Below are positions 1 through 9,050 of a DNA stretch of 64,000 nucleotides, one piece after another. Every line of letters begins with the position of its first letter. The stretch's first letter is position 1. The stretch comes from GCA-2697345 sp002697345 (GTDB lineage: Bacteria; Pseudomonadota; Alphaproteobacteria; Rhodobacterales; Rhodobacteraceae): positions 1,302,001 through 1,366,000 of the forward strand of contig CALSNB010000001.1 of assembly GCA_943787605.1 (NCBI GenBank). The letters run 5' to 3'. The translations under genes were made by a program, and so were the position numbers. Under the pieces are notes generated by a model. That model did no database searches. It saw only the letters and a list, made by a program, of their open reading frames with translations, and was not told the DNA's origin.

Positions 1-1
1 G

Positions 2-442
2 GCAAAACTTCTTCATAAGGAAGGTCAATTAAACCAAGCCCTAAGACTTTATTCAGAAATTTTAAATAAATGGCCAAACAATATTAAAGCCAAACATGGT
101 ATTCTACAGGTTTACGAAGGAGGTCTACCCAGTAACAATTATTCCACCCAAACAAAAATACAAATTCAGATCCTGTCTAGTCTCCTAAAAAAGGAGAAAC
201 TTGCAGACGCTTTACTATATGGAACGATAGTTACAGAACAGAGTAAGAATGAACCAAGTCTTTATACTCTGATGGGTATCATTAATGGTAAGCTAGGAAA
301 TTCTGAAAAGGCAATTTCTTATTTTAAAAGGCTCATTAAAATTCAACCTACACAACATCAGGCGTACAATAATATTGGGATTATACTAAAGAATGTTAAA
401 CGCTTTAATGAAGCTATAGATTACTTTATCCAAAGCCATTAA
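2..442 (+). pseudogene. TPR-domain N-terminal part of a frameshifted TPR-sulfotransferase (5' end outside window)
   Basis: Frame 2 is open from the window edge to a TAA at 440-442. It encodes tetratricopeptide-type helices such as QALRLYSEIL, AISYFKRLIKIQP and AYNNIGIILKN. The last TPR helix stops abruptly after EAIDYFIQ. Reading frame 3 from position 435 continues the same TPR consensus as AIKIMPTYSSPYYNLG, so the A-x6-A-x4-P spacing is restored only if one base in the AAA run at 432-434 is dropped. I infer that this and the next entry are one gene split by a one-base insertion or a sequencing error. The N-terminus lies off the left edge, so the number of TPRs is unknown. Confidence 0.75.
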
Positions 443-446
443 AATA

Positions 447-1643
447 ATGCCCACTTATTCAAGCCCATATTACAATCTTGGTTCACTTTACGAAAAGCTT
501 AACCAAACAGAAAACCTAGAAGACCTGACGAAGCGAGCAAGTAGTAAGTTACAGGAAAAAGATCCAATAATATTGTTATTTCAAGCTCAATTGGAAAGCA
601 CTAAAGGTAATACAGAAAAATCTTTAGAGATATTATTAGACATAGAGCCTAGTAAACTACCGTCCCAATTTCGTACAGATTTTTACTCATTACGCGGAAA
701 GGCGTATGATAAATTAGGAGAATTTTCACAAGCATTTAAAAGCTTTGAGACTCAAAATAAACTCAGTGAAGAGCTAAATCAGGATAAACTTCCAGAATCA
801 GAAAGTTTTCTGATAGAGACTTACCAACTCAAAAACTCCTGGCAATCGATCAAGAGTTATAAATCAAAAAAATTTGATTTTATTGAAAAGGATAATCTAG
901 TGTTTCTGTTAGGATTTCCAAGAACTGGCACTACCCTACTAGATACTATTCTGATGGGGCATCCAGATATTATAGTGCTTGAAGAAGCCCCAATGGCAGA
1001 AATAATGATAGAAGACTTTAGTGGCATAGGTACCCCTGAAGATTGCTATAACCTTACTAAAACTGACTTAATTGAATTTAGAAAACTATATAAAGTTGAG
1101 TTAGAAAAGCAATTAGGATATAGTAGCAAGGGTAAACTAATTGTTGACAAACATCCTCTTAATACTCGGTATATTCCCCTCCTCCACCATGCCTTCCCTG
1201 ATGCAAAATTCATTGTCGCCCTTAGGCACCCTTGTGACTGTATATTAAGTTGTTTTATGCAAAATTTTGAATTTAACAAAGGAACAGGAAATTTGATAAG
1301 TCTGGCAAAATCCACCGAACTCTACGATGCCACAATGGGGTTATGGGTAGCTCTGGAGAGTAAGTTAAAACTGAATGCACAAACTGTACGTTATGAAGAT
1401 TTAATTGAGGACGTCGATGGCATTTGTAGGCCTTTAATAAGTTTTCTTGGACTGAAGTGGGTCGATGGCATTCTGGATCATACAAAAACAGCAAAAGAAC
1501 GGACACAAATCTCTACTGCAAGTTATAATCAAGTAACACAAACTATATATAAAACTGCCAAAGGAAGGTGGTCCAACTATGAAGATAAGCTATCTGAAAT
1601 CCTCCCAAAATTAGACCCTTATATTAAAAAATTTGGTTATTGA
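447..1643 (+). CDS. TPR-sulfotransferase, C-terminal part (3' half of a frameshifted gene)
   Basis: This ORF of 398 codons opens with the continuation of a TPR (PTYSSPYYNLG), two more TPR-like helical pairs, then a sulfotransferase domain from about residue 150. Visible motifs are the PAPS-binding loop FLLGFPRTGTTLLDT and a 3'-phosphate-binding segment VALRHPCDCILS. Proteins of this architecture transfer sulfuryl groups from PAPS to carbohydrate, peptide or small acceptors; the acceptor cannot be told here. ATG 447 is probably not a natural start: it has no ribosome binding site and lies in the middle of a TPR, 5 bases past the stop of the upstream reading frame. If the frameshift is real, the catalytic domain may be unexpressed or made at a low level; if it is a sequence error, the intact gene begins upstream of the window. 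Confidence 0.8.
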   Translation: MPTYSSPYYNLGSLYEKLNQTENLEDLTKRASSKLQEKDPIILLFQAQLESTKGNTEKSLEILLDIEPSKLPSQFRTDFYSLRGKAYDKLGEFSQAFKSFETQNKLSEELNQDKLPESESFLIETYQLKNSWQSIKSYKSKKFDFIEKDNLVFLLGFPRTGTTLLDTILMGHPDIIVLEEAPMAEIMIEDFSGIGTPEDCYNLTKTDLIEFRKLYKVELEKQLGYSSKGKLIVDKHPLNTRYIPLLHHAFPDAKFIVALRHPCDCILSCFMQNFEFNKGTGNLISLAKSTELYDATMGLWVALESKLKLNAQTVRYEDLIEDVDGICRPLISFLGLKWVDGILDHTKTAKERTQISTASYNQVTQTIYKTAKGRWSNYEDKLSEILPKLDPYIKKFGY

Positions 1644-1675
1644 TGTAGGTAAAAAAAAATAAGCACGCTGAAAGT

Positions 1676-1703
1676 GTTGAAAAATAAAAAATAGCTACCA
1701 TCT
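1676..1703 (+). promoter_or_regulatory. possible heat-shock (RpoH-type) promoter of htpG
   Basis: GTTGAA at 1676-1681 matches CTTGAA in 5 of 6 positions. After 14 bases comes TACCATCT (1696-1703), resembling the CCCCATNT -10 box of RpoH promoters. It lies 34 bases before the htpG start in a 93-bp gap, and htpG is a classic RpoH target. The match is partial and the region is A-rich, so this is a suggestion only. Confidence 0.3.
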
Positions 1704-1736
1704 AGCAAGAGTATTCTATTCATAAGGGGTCTAAAA

Positions 1737-3608
1737 ATGTCGGCAAAAAATCATAAGTTTGAAGCAGATACAGGTAAAATATTAGATATTGTAATAAACT
1801 CTCTTTATTCTCAAAAAGAGATATTTATTAGAGAATTAATATCAAACGCCTCTGACGCATTAGATAAACGTCGCTATTTATCCTCAACTGATGCCAAAAT
1901 GAGCTCTTCAGATGCTAGTAAAATTATAATCAGCTCCAACAAGAAAGATAAAACATTAACCATCTCCGATAATGGGGTCGGGTTAAATGAGGCAGAGATG
2001 ATAGAAGCTCTAGGAACAATTGCTAGGTCTGGAACAAAAGACTTTATCGAAAAGTTAAACTCTTCAAAAGATAAAGAAGGAAGTAAAATAGCTTTAATTG
2101 GTAAGTTTGGTGTAGGCTTTTATTCGGCTTTCATGGTGTCAGAAAATGTTACTGTTACTTCTCGAAAAGCCGGAACGGATGATGCCTTTGAATGGAAAAG
2201 TGACGGACACACAGGGTATGATATCTCCAGCTCAAAAAAGGATATCGCAGGAACGTCAATTACTTTGAACCTAAAAAAAGAAGACAAAGAGTTCCTTGAT
2301 GAAGTACGAATAAGTCATCTTGTAAAGAAATATTCTGATCACATCTCATATCCAATTGAGTGGATTGAATCAGACACCACGTCCAAGGTCTTAAATAGTG
2401 CGACAGCAATTTGGACAAGAAGTCCAAAGGAAATAAAAGAAGAGGATTACAAATCTTTCTACAACCAACTTGGTGGATCATTTGACGAACCTTTCATGAC
2501 ATTGCATAATAAAACAGAGGGTGTAATCGATTTCACTCAACTTTTATTCATACCTTCCTCACCGCCCCTTGATCTATTTGATCCAGAACGAAAATCTAAA
2601 TTAAAGCTTTATATAAATAGAGTTTTTATAACTGATGACTGTGATGACTTAGTACCAAAATGGTTACGCTTTATTAAAGGTATTGTAGATACACCTGATG
2701 TAGATCTAAACGTAAGTCGGGAAATGTTACAAAAAAACCCAGCTGTTGCAAAAATTCGAAAGTCAATAATTAGAAAAGTACTTTCAGAGCTCAAAAAGAA
2801 ACTTGAAAAGAATAAAGAAGAGTTTGACAAATTTTGGTTAAACTTTGGCCGAGTCATTAAGGAAGGGATGTACGAGGACTCTGAAAACAGAGGAAAAATT
2901 ATTGAAATTTGTCGTTTCCATTCTTCTAGAGAAAACTCACACATAAGTCTTCAGAACTACATAGATGGTATGCTAGATGGGCAGGATCAAATTTATTATT
3001 TATCAGCAGAAACATTAGCCAAAGCTGAAACAAGCCCTCATCTCGAAGGATTTAAATCAAAGGGGTTAGACGTACTTTTACTTACAGATCCAATAGACGA
3101 GTTTTGGATACCTATTATGTCTGAATATAATGGTAAGAAATTTACATCTATTTCAAGAGGTGGTGCAGATTTAGACAAGTTTGGGTCAATAGACAAAAAA
3201 GAAAAAAAGGAAGTTGATGCTGGTAAATTTGAAAAATTAATCGAAAAAATTAGTAATCATCTTGAAGGAAAAATTGCCAAGGTTCGTTTATCAAAAACAC
3301 TGACCTCAAGCCCGTCCTGCTTAGTAGCTGATGAGGATGGAATGGACATCCAAATGGAAAAAATGATGATGTCTCATAATCCTGAATTTAAAGGGTCACC
3401 CAGAGTGCTTGAAATTAACCCAGATCATAGGCTTATAAAGTCTCTTAATAGTATGATAAAAAAAGGTGATAGTAGTATTACAGAGGACGTTTCTATATTA
3501 CTTTTTGATCAAGCACAGATCCTAGAAGGAAAAACACCAGAAGAGCTCATTACTTTCTCCCAAAGGTTAACTAGAGTGATGCAGAGCTGTTTAACGAGTA
3601 AAACTTAA
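1737..3608 (+). CDS. htpG: molecular chaperone HtpG (Hsp90 family)
   Basis: Cytosolic ATP-dependent chaperone that remodels client proteins together with DnaK. At 623 aa it is the usual length for bacterial Hsp90. The N-terminal GHKL ATPase carries the ordered motifs ELISNASDAL (about residue 33), ISDNGVGL, GTIARSGT and GKFGVGFYSAF. The middle domain contains the arginine-bearing segment DLNVSREMLQ that contacts ATP phosphate, and the C-terminal dimerisation domain is complete. AAGGGG lies 9 bases before the ATG. It stands alone between the broken sulfotransferase gene and a convergent minus-strand operon, with a possible heat-shock promoter upstream. Nothing unusual in the protein. Confidence 0.97.
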   Translation: MSAKNHKFEADTGKILDIVINSLYSQKEIFIRELISNASDALDKRRYLSSTDAKMSSSDASKIIISSNKKDKTLTISDNGVGLNEAEMIEALGTIARSGTKDFIEKLNSSKDKEGSKIALIGKFGVGFYSAFMVSENVTVTSRKAGTDDAFEWKSDGHTGYDISSSKKDIAGTSITLNLKKEDKEFLDEVRISHLVKKYSDHISYPIEWIESDTTSKVLNSATAIWTRSPKEIKEEDYKSFYNQLGGSFDEPFMTLHNKTEGVIDFTQLLFIPSSPPLDLFDPERKSKLKLYINRVFITDDCDDLVPKWLRFIKGIVDTPDVDLNVSREMLQKNPAVAKIRKSIIRKVLSELKKKLEKNKEEFDKFWLNFGRVIKEGMYEDSENRGKIIEICRFHSSRENSHISLQNYIDGMLDGQDQIYYLSAETLAKAETSPHLEGFKSKGLDVLLLTDPIDEFWIPIMSEYNGKKFTSISRGGADLDKFGSIDKKEKKEVDAGKFEKLIEKISNHLEGKIAKVRLSKTLTSSPSCLVADEDGMDIQMEKMMMSHNPEFKGSPRVLEINPDHRLIKSLNSMIKKGDSSITEDVSILLFDQAQILEGKTPEELITFSQRLTRVMQSCLTSKT

Positions 3609-3619
3609 AAAGACTTCAA

Positions 3620-3643
3620 CCTACTCTACTTTCTATGAGTAGG
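3620..3643. terminator. weak bidirectional hairpin between htpG and the VOC gene
   Basis: CCTACTC (3620-3626) and GAGTAGG (3637-3643) form a perfect 7-bp stem with a 10-base loop. It sits 12 bases past the htpG stop and overlaps the last codons of the convergent VOC gene. There is no long U-tract on either side, so termination would be modest. Confidence 0.4.
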
Positions 3644-4229
3644 AGTTCTTAGGTGATCTGTCGACTGATAAGGAGGGTTTGTTTTTCTTTATCAAGCCTT
3701 CTATGGCATCAGAGAGATGGTCTTCTGAAATATTTTTATCTCCCTTAGCGCTTCTAATTCGGTGTGCTTCAATTAATACATCAGCGTGACTGAATCCATT
3801 TGGAGGATAAAAACGATAACATGCCAACTCAACAAGTAAGCCAAGAGGGTCTCGAAAGTATACAGAGTGCATAAAACCTCTATCTTTCCGACCAGAGTGA
3901 TTAATACCTCGTTCATCAAGCCTCTTTTCGACCTGCTCAAACGTAGCTTGACTAACAGAAAAAGCTAAATGATGAACTGAGCCTTGATGTGTTGATGTAT
4001 ACGTGGGATCAGGTTTCCTATTCTCATTTGTGAAAACGGTAATTAACCTCCCATCACCTGGGTCAAAATAAATATGGTCTTCACCGGGGTTATCTAAGTT
4101 GGGTTGGTCAAAAATAAAAGGCATACCCAAAAGGCCTTCCCAAAAGTTTATTGATGTCTCCCTATCTGCCCCCACGATAGTAATGTGATGTAAGCCTTGG
4201 GTTTGAATCTTTCTCAAGTCATTCTCCAT
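3633..4229 (-). CDS. VOC-family (glyoxalase/extradiol dioxygenase fold) protein
   Basis: 198-aa soluble protein with one vicinal-oxygen-chelate domain in the first ~145 residues. Candidate metal ligands are the second His of LHHITI, the second His of VHHLAF and the Glu of LLVELA, the usual spacing for divalent-metal VOC enzymes such as ring-cleaving dioxygenase homologues. The C-terminal 50 residues are polar and have no recognisable fold. It is the last gene of a three-gene minus-strand operon after an IclR regulator and an aldo/keto reductase (28-bp gap), suggesting breakdown of an aromatic or carbonyl compound. The substrate is unknown. The Shine-Dalgarno sequence is poor. Confidence 0.8.
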   Translation of the reverse strand: MENDLRKIQTQGLHHITIVGADRETSINFWEGLLGMPFIFDQPNLDNPGEDHIYFDPGDGRLITVFTNENRKPDPTYTSTHQGSVHHLAFSVSQATFEQVEKRLDERGINHSGRKDRGFMHSVYFRDPLGLLVELACYRFYPPNGFSHADVLIEAHRIRSAKGDKNISEDHLSDAIEGLIKKNKPSLSVDRSPKNSYS

Positions 4230-4257
4230 AACTAAGGTAAATAAAGAAAGTTATTCT

Positions 4258-5259
4258 CTAAGAGTATCGCTCTGGACCGACCCACTGCTCCGTAGAATAA
4301 CGATCACCGTGTGCCCACCCAACTGGTAAGAGTTTATCAATTTCTCTAAGATCATCTTCTGTTAGTTTTAGGTATATACCTTGTACTAACTCCTCCAATC
4401 TCTTAGGGCTTCTTGTGCCAGGTATAGGTAAAATGTGTGATCCTCGGCTTAAGAGCCAAGCGATCGATAAAGAAGCAGCACTATAACCTCGTTCTCTAGC
4501 AAATAATCTAAAACCTTTTGTTACTTCCACATTTCTTTCCAAATTTGGTGACATAAATCGTGGGTTATTCTCCAAAAATGGCATTTTTTCCGCTCTTGCA
4601 CGATTATGTGGATTATCCGTTAATATACTCCTACCAACCGGGCTAAAAGCTACCATAGTAGTACCAAGGCTTAAACATTTTTGAAGTAATCCAAGCTCTG
4701 GGTATCTAGTAGCTAAAGAATACTCAGATTGTACAGCAGCAACAGGGTGTACCTTACTTGCCCGTTCAAGAGATGTTGGAGCAATCTCAGAAAAACCAAA
4801 TTGCTTAATCTTTCCTTTTTTAATTAATTTAGCTAAAGATTCTGTTACCTCTTCAATTTCAGTATCTTTGTCTTTCCGGTGAACATAAAACAAATCAACT
4901 TGCTCTAAACCAAGACGCTTTAATGACATATCAAGCTCTAATTCTAAGTGTCCTAGGGAGTTATCATAATATCTTGTTCCATCTTTTGACCGAGTAATTC
5001 CTGCTTTGGTCGCAATCTTAAATAAATCTTGCTTCTTTGAACCAAATTTTTTTAAAAAACTGCCAATTCTATTCTCTGAAAGTCCAGAGCCATAGGCATT
5101 TGATGTATCAAGGTTGTCTATCTCAAGCTCTAAAGCTTTTTCTAAGACCTTATGGGCTTGTTGCTCATCCACTGGGCCATAAAAATCCACAAACGACATG
5201 GCTCCAAACCCCATGACCGACACCTTTTCTCCACTCTGGCCCAAAGGCATATACTTCAT
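4258..5259 (-). CDS. aldo/keto reductase
   Basis: 333-aa NADPH-dependent oxidoreductase of the TIM-barrel AKR superfamily. Seen: the N-terminal YMPLGQSGEKVSVMGFG signature, a catalytic Asp/Tyr pair in NLDTSNAYGSGLSE, a Lys in KIATKAG, the His in LFYVHRKDKD, and C-terminal cofactor segments (LPIPGTRS). I place the start at the ATG at 5259, whose A is shared with the TGA of the upstream IclR gene (TGATG), with GGGAG upstream inside iclR. Translational coupling to iclR is therefore likely. AKRs reduce aldehydes and ketones; the actual substrate is probably the effector sensed by the IclR protein, but the sequence does not name it. Confidence 0.9.
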   Translation of the reverse strand: MKYMPLGQSGEKVSVMGFGAMSFVDFYGPVDEQQAHKVLEKALELEIDNLDTSNAYGSGLSENRIGSFLKKFGSKKQDLFKIATKAGITRSKDGTRYYDNSLGHLELELDMSLKRLGLEQVDLFYVHRKDKDTEIEEVTESLAKLIKKGKIKQFGFSEIAPTSLERASKVHPVAAVQSEYSLATRYPELGLLQKCLSLGTTMVAFSPVGRSILTDNPHNRARAEKMPFLENNPRFMSPNLERNVEVTKGFRLFARERGYSAASLSIAWLLSRGSHILPIPGTRSPKRLEELVQGIYLKLTEDDLREIDKLLPVGWAHGDRYSTEQWVGPERYS

Positions 5260-6014
5260 CAATGTGCTCCCATCTTTTTTGATAATTTTTCACTACGCAA
5301 TTTTACATCTTCTGCAACTACCCTATCCACGTCCATCGATGAAAAAGGATTTAAAGCCATGGTAACACACATTGCTCCAATTGGGTATCGGTTAGTATCA
5401 AAGATTGGGGAAGCTATACCGATTACTCCCGGTGTCATCTCTTGTTCCGCAATACAGACCCTATTTTTTTTAACTTTAAGAAAAGATTCTAATACACCAT
5501 TAAAGCTTTTACCCAAACCAATTTTTTTAAACTCTTCTAAATGTAAGTCAATATGATTTTCTAAATCAGTCTTAGGAAGATTAGCTACTATCGTCCTGGC
5601 AATTGCTCCCCTTACGAGTGCCATGGGTCTTCCCCTTGTATAACTTGTAAAATAGTTTTTTGTACTTGATTCTGTATCGACGCAGAACATCTTATCACCA
5701 TACCACCTAGCTAGCAAAGCCGTAGAAGGATATGTCATTGCTAGTTGAGAAATATGAGCCTTACCATGTATTAATAATGGGTCTGATTTTCTTATCAAAA
5801 AGTCCATCTCAACAACGCGTGGGCCCAATGTCAAAAGAGAGTTAGATATTGACACTAATAATCCAGCGTCTTTAAGTGATCTCAAGTACCGATACATAGT
5901 TGGTCTGCTATAGCCAAGAACTTCCATAAGTTGTTCAACAGTCCATTCTAACCGGCCATCTGTAAATAAATTAAGGACAGATAAAATTCTGTCTGCACTG
6001 TTAGTACCTTTCAA
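5259..6014 (-). CDS. IclR-family transcriptional regulator
   Basis: 251 aa. The N-terminal winged helix-turn-helix (about residues 8-60, with WTVEQLMEVLGYSRPTMYRYLRSL as the recognition region) is followed by the IclR effector-binding domain (GKAHISQLA, VFCVDT-like segment, RGAIARTIVANL, C-terminal CIAEQEMTPGVIGIASPIF). The start is a TTG at 6014, supported by an AGGGGG ribosome binding site and the absence of any earlier in-frame ATG that keeps the HTH. It is the first gene of an operon with the reductase and VOC genes, so it presumably controls them and itself from the 233-bp gap shared with glnE. Confidence 0.9.
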   Translation of the reverse strand: MKGTNSADRILSVLNLFTDGRLEWTVEQLMEVLGYSRPTMYRYLRSLKDAGLLVSISNSLLTLGPRVVEMDFLIRKSDPLLIHGKAHISQLAMTYPSTALLARWYGDKMFCVDTESSTKNYFTSYTRGRPMALVRGAIARTIVANLPKTDLENHIDLHLEEFKKIGLGKSFNGVLESFLKVKKNRVCIAEQEMTPGVIGIASPIFDTNRYPIGAMCVTMALNPFSSMDVDRVVAEDVKLRSEKLSKKMGAH

Positions 6015-6247
6015 GGAAAACCCCCTAGATTTTAATTATAAATTTATAGATATATTTATAATATATTTTTAATAAGCGCAATGTAAGCCAAGATTTAAAT
6101 AACATCCATCTTAAATTTTTTCTGGTAAGAAATATTTACAATGGATCTAATAATAAAACAATCTCATTATAATTTTATATTCCCACCTGCCAAGGAACAT
6201 TGTAATCCTTCATTGACGATTTTAATACTTAAGAGCAGACTTTATGA

Positions 6248-9019
6248 ATGCGATTCTTAGATCAAATCAATAAGGTACCAACTCCCTTTAATAAGGAAGC
6301 AGGGGAGGCAATAGCTTTACTTTTTTCTTCTCAACCTAATAAAATAAACCAATTAATAAGAGGTGTGGGTGGATGTAGTCCATATTTGAAAGGTCTACTT
6401 GAAATAGAGTATGACTGGGTATTAAGTGCGTTAGATTCTCAAGAAAATATACTGAATGCCGAGTTTTCTCGTTTAAAAAAAACTCCGAGCTCCGAAATAA
6501 AAACTGCGTTGAGAGTAACCAAAAGAAGAGTAGCGCTTTGGTCTGCACTTTGTGATTTCTCCGGTATTTGGGAACTAAATGATGTTACTAATATGCTCAC
6601 CCAATTTGCAGACTTAGCATGTCAATTAGCCTTAAAAGTTGCATTAGAAACAGAACTAAGTAGAGGGAATATACCAGGTTTAGAAATTGATCATTCACCA
6701 GAAAAAACTGGAATGTTTGTTCTCGCCATGGGTAAAATGGGGGCACATGAACTGAACTATTCATCTGATATTGATTTAATTTGTTTTTTTGATGAAACAC
6801 AGTTCCTGGAAGAAAAATATTTTGACGCGCGGAAAGGCTTCATTAGAGCTACACGTCTCATGAGTAGTATACTTAGCGATTTAACTGAAGACGGATATGT
6901 ATTTCGAACTGATCTTCGCTTAAGGCCGGATCCCTCTGTCAATCCTGTTTGCATAGCAACCGAAACAGCAGAGCGCTATTATGAAAGTTTAGGGAGGACT
7001 TGGGAGAGAGCCGCCTACATAAAAGCTAGAGTGGTCGCTGGTGATACGAAAGCTGGCATTAATTTCTTACACTCTTTAACACCATTTGTTTGGCGAAAGT
7101 ATCTAGATTTCGCAGCTATTGAAGATGCACATGATATCAGACTCCGCATAAGGGAGCATAAAGGGTTAGGGGGGGCATTAAAACTTTTAGGACATAATAT
7201 AAAACTTGGATCTGGCGGTATTCGTGAGATAGAATTCTTTACACAAACTCGTCAACTGATTGCTGGAGGTCGAGACATGGAATTGCGAGTCCGCGGGACT
7301 ATTGATGGTTTGAAAAATCTGTCCAAAAAAGGCTGGATAGATAAAACTGTGTCAGAAAAACTGATTTCTCATTACACTTTATATCGAAATATAGAACATA
7401 GATTGCAAATGGTACATGATGCTCAAACACATGATTTACCTAAGTCTATCGAGGGTATGGAACGCCTCTCCTGTATGATGGGGACCACCCCTGATTTACT
7501 CGCAAAGGATCTTTTATTTAGCTTGAAAGAAGTAAACCAGCTTACTGAAGGTTTCTTTAAGCCAACTAAACTAGATCTAACATTCTCACTTTCTGAAATG
7601 GAAACAAAAGTTGTTGATCGATGGCGATCTTATCCGTCACTCAGGTCTCCAAGAGCTGAACATATATTTAATAGATTACGTCCTAAAATATTAGAAAAAA
7701 TCAGATCAACAGATAAATCTAATAATGCACTAATTGCCTTTGATAAATTCTTGGTCGGATTACCAACTGGCGTACAACTATTTTCTCTCTTTGAGGCGAA
7801 CCCTCAATTAATTGACCTATTAGTGGATATAGTTGGAACTGCTCCAGCGCTAGCAAATCACCTGGCAAAAAGCCCAGTAGTATTTGACGCTGTGATTGGA
7901 GGAGATTTCTGGACCCCATGGCCAAAATTAACTACCTTAGAACGTCAACTTAGTAATCTAATTAAGTTAGAAACTGATTATGAGCAGAAGCTAGAGGTGT
8001 CACGGAAGTGGAAGAAAGAGTGGCATTTTAGAATTGGAGTTCACTTACTAAGAGGTATTACAAACGTTAATCAGGCAGGTACTCAATATGCCGAACTAGC
8101 TGAAACAGTTTTAAAGGTAATATTCCCAGTAGTAATCTCTGAATTCTCGAAAAAATATGGTAAACCACCAGGGAGAGGAGCCAGTATTTTTAGTATGGGC
8201 TCATTAGGGGCAACACACTTAAATTCCACCTCTGACTTAGATTTAATAGTGATTTATGATGCTGAGGGTATTGAATTTTCCGATTGCCCAACTCCATTAA
8301 ACTCACGTCTATACTATACACGTCTCACTCAGGCACTGGTTACAGCAATGACAGTAGAAATGTCTCAAGGTAAACTTTATGAAGTCGATATGCGATTACG
8401 ACCCTCGGGACGGAAGGGACCCGTAGCAACTTCATGGACTTCCTTTAAAGACTATCAAACAAACGAAGCATGGGCATGGGAGCACCTAGCACTTACTCGC
8501 GGCAGAGTAATTTGTGGAAATTCAGAGCTATCAATTAATATCGAAGATTTTAGGCTGCAATTAATAAAAAATGTACGCCCCGAGGTAGCTGTTAGATCGT
8601 TGAAGGAAATGAGAGAAAAAATTCAAAAAATAGATTTAAATAATAATAAGTGGGAATTCAAACAAGGTATAGGTAGAATGCAAGACATTGAGCTATTCTC
8701 CCAATTAAGTACCGTTATAAATGGAAAGGTCACACGTGATGTTTCCTCTGGCCTGATAGCTGGTTCCGAATCCGGGTTGTTAACTAACACACAACTTAAC
8801 CAAATTCTAAAAACTTATAAATTTTTAAAAGAAATGAATATGGCAACTAGATTAATTAATGATCCAAGCCAGGAGTTTGAAAAAATAAGTACAAGTGGTC
8901 ACTCTTTTATACTTAAGCTAACTAAAATAAATACAATAAAAGCCTTGAGTAAAAATTTTGAATTTCAAACGAAGAGAGTAGCAAAAATTATTAATACTGT
9001 ATTATTAAGTTTTGTTTAA
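6248..9019 (+). CDS. glnE: bifunctional glutamine synthetase adenylyltransferase/deadenylase
   Basis: GlnE adjusts glutamine synthetase activity by adding or removing AMP in response to PII. At 923 aa it holds two nucleotidyltransferase domains. The N-terminal deadenylase motif is GKMGAHELNYSSDIDLICFF, around residue 160. The C-terminal adenylylase motif is SMGSLGATHLNSTSDLDLIV, around residue 655. Each is followed by a helical GlnE domain (RLRIREHKG...GSGGIREIEFF, and GIGRMQDIELFSQ). The SMGSLG variant of the usual GMGKLG, as I recall it, is characteristic of Rhodobacterales GlnE. The start is an ATG with no obvious Shine-Dalgarno. It is monocistronic and convergent with the MetE-like gene. 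Confidence 0.95.
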   Translation: MRFLDQINKVPTPFNKEAGEAIALLFSSQPNKINQLIRGVGGCSPYLKGLLEIEYDWVLSALDSQENILNAEFSRLKKTPSSEIKTALRVTKRRVALWSALCDFSGIWELNDVTNMLTQFADLACQLALKVALETELSRGNIPGLEIDHSPEKTGMFVLAMGKMGAHELNYSSDIDLICFFDETQFLEEKYFDARKGFIRATRLMSSILSDLTEDGYVFRTDLRLRPDPSVNPVCIATETAERYYESLGRTWERAAYIKARVVAGDTKAGINFLHSLTPFVWRKYLDFAAIEDAHDIRLRIREHKGLGGALKLLGHNIKLGSGGIREIEFFTQTRQLIAGGRDMELRVRGTIDGLKNLSKKGWIDKTVSEKLISHYTLYRNIEHRLQMVHDAQTHDLPKSIEGMERLSCMMGTTPDLLAKDLLFSLKEVNQLTEGFFKPTKLDLTFSLSEMETKVVDRWRSYPSLRSPRAEHIFNRLRPKILEKIRSTDKSNNALIAFDKFLVGLPTGVQLFSLFEANPQLIDLLVDIVGTAPALANHLAKSPVVFDAVIGGDFWTPWPKLTTLERQLSNLIKLETDYEQKLEVSRKWKKEWHFRIGVHLLRGITNVNQAGTQYAELAETVLKVIFPVVISEFSKKYGKPPGRGASIFSMGSLGATHLNSTSDLDLIVIYDAEGIEFSDCPTPLNSRLYYTRLTQALVTAMTVEMSQGKLYEVDMRLRPSGRKGPVATSWTSFKDYQTNEAWAWEHLALTRGRVICGNSELSINIEDFRLQLIKNVRPEVAVRSLKEMREKIQKIDLNNNKWEFKQGIGRMQDIELFSQLSTVINGKVTRDVSSGLIAGSESGLLTNTQLNQILKTYKFLKEMNMATRLINDPSQEFEKISTSGHSFILKLTKINTIKALSKNFEFQTKRVAKIINTVLLSFV

Positions 9020-9050
9020 TATTTATCAAATCATTAATAGAGTTTATTGA

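Noticed and set aside
420..450. Programmed ribosomal frameshift in the TPR-sulfotransferase
   Set aside because: No X-XXY-YYZ slippery site or downstream structure; one-base error or mutation is simpler.
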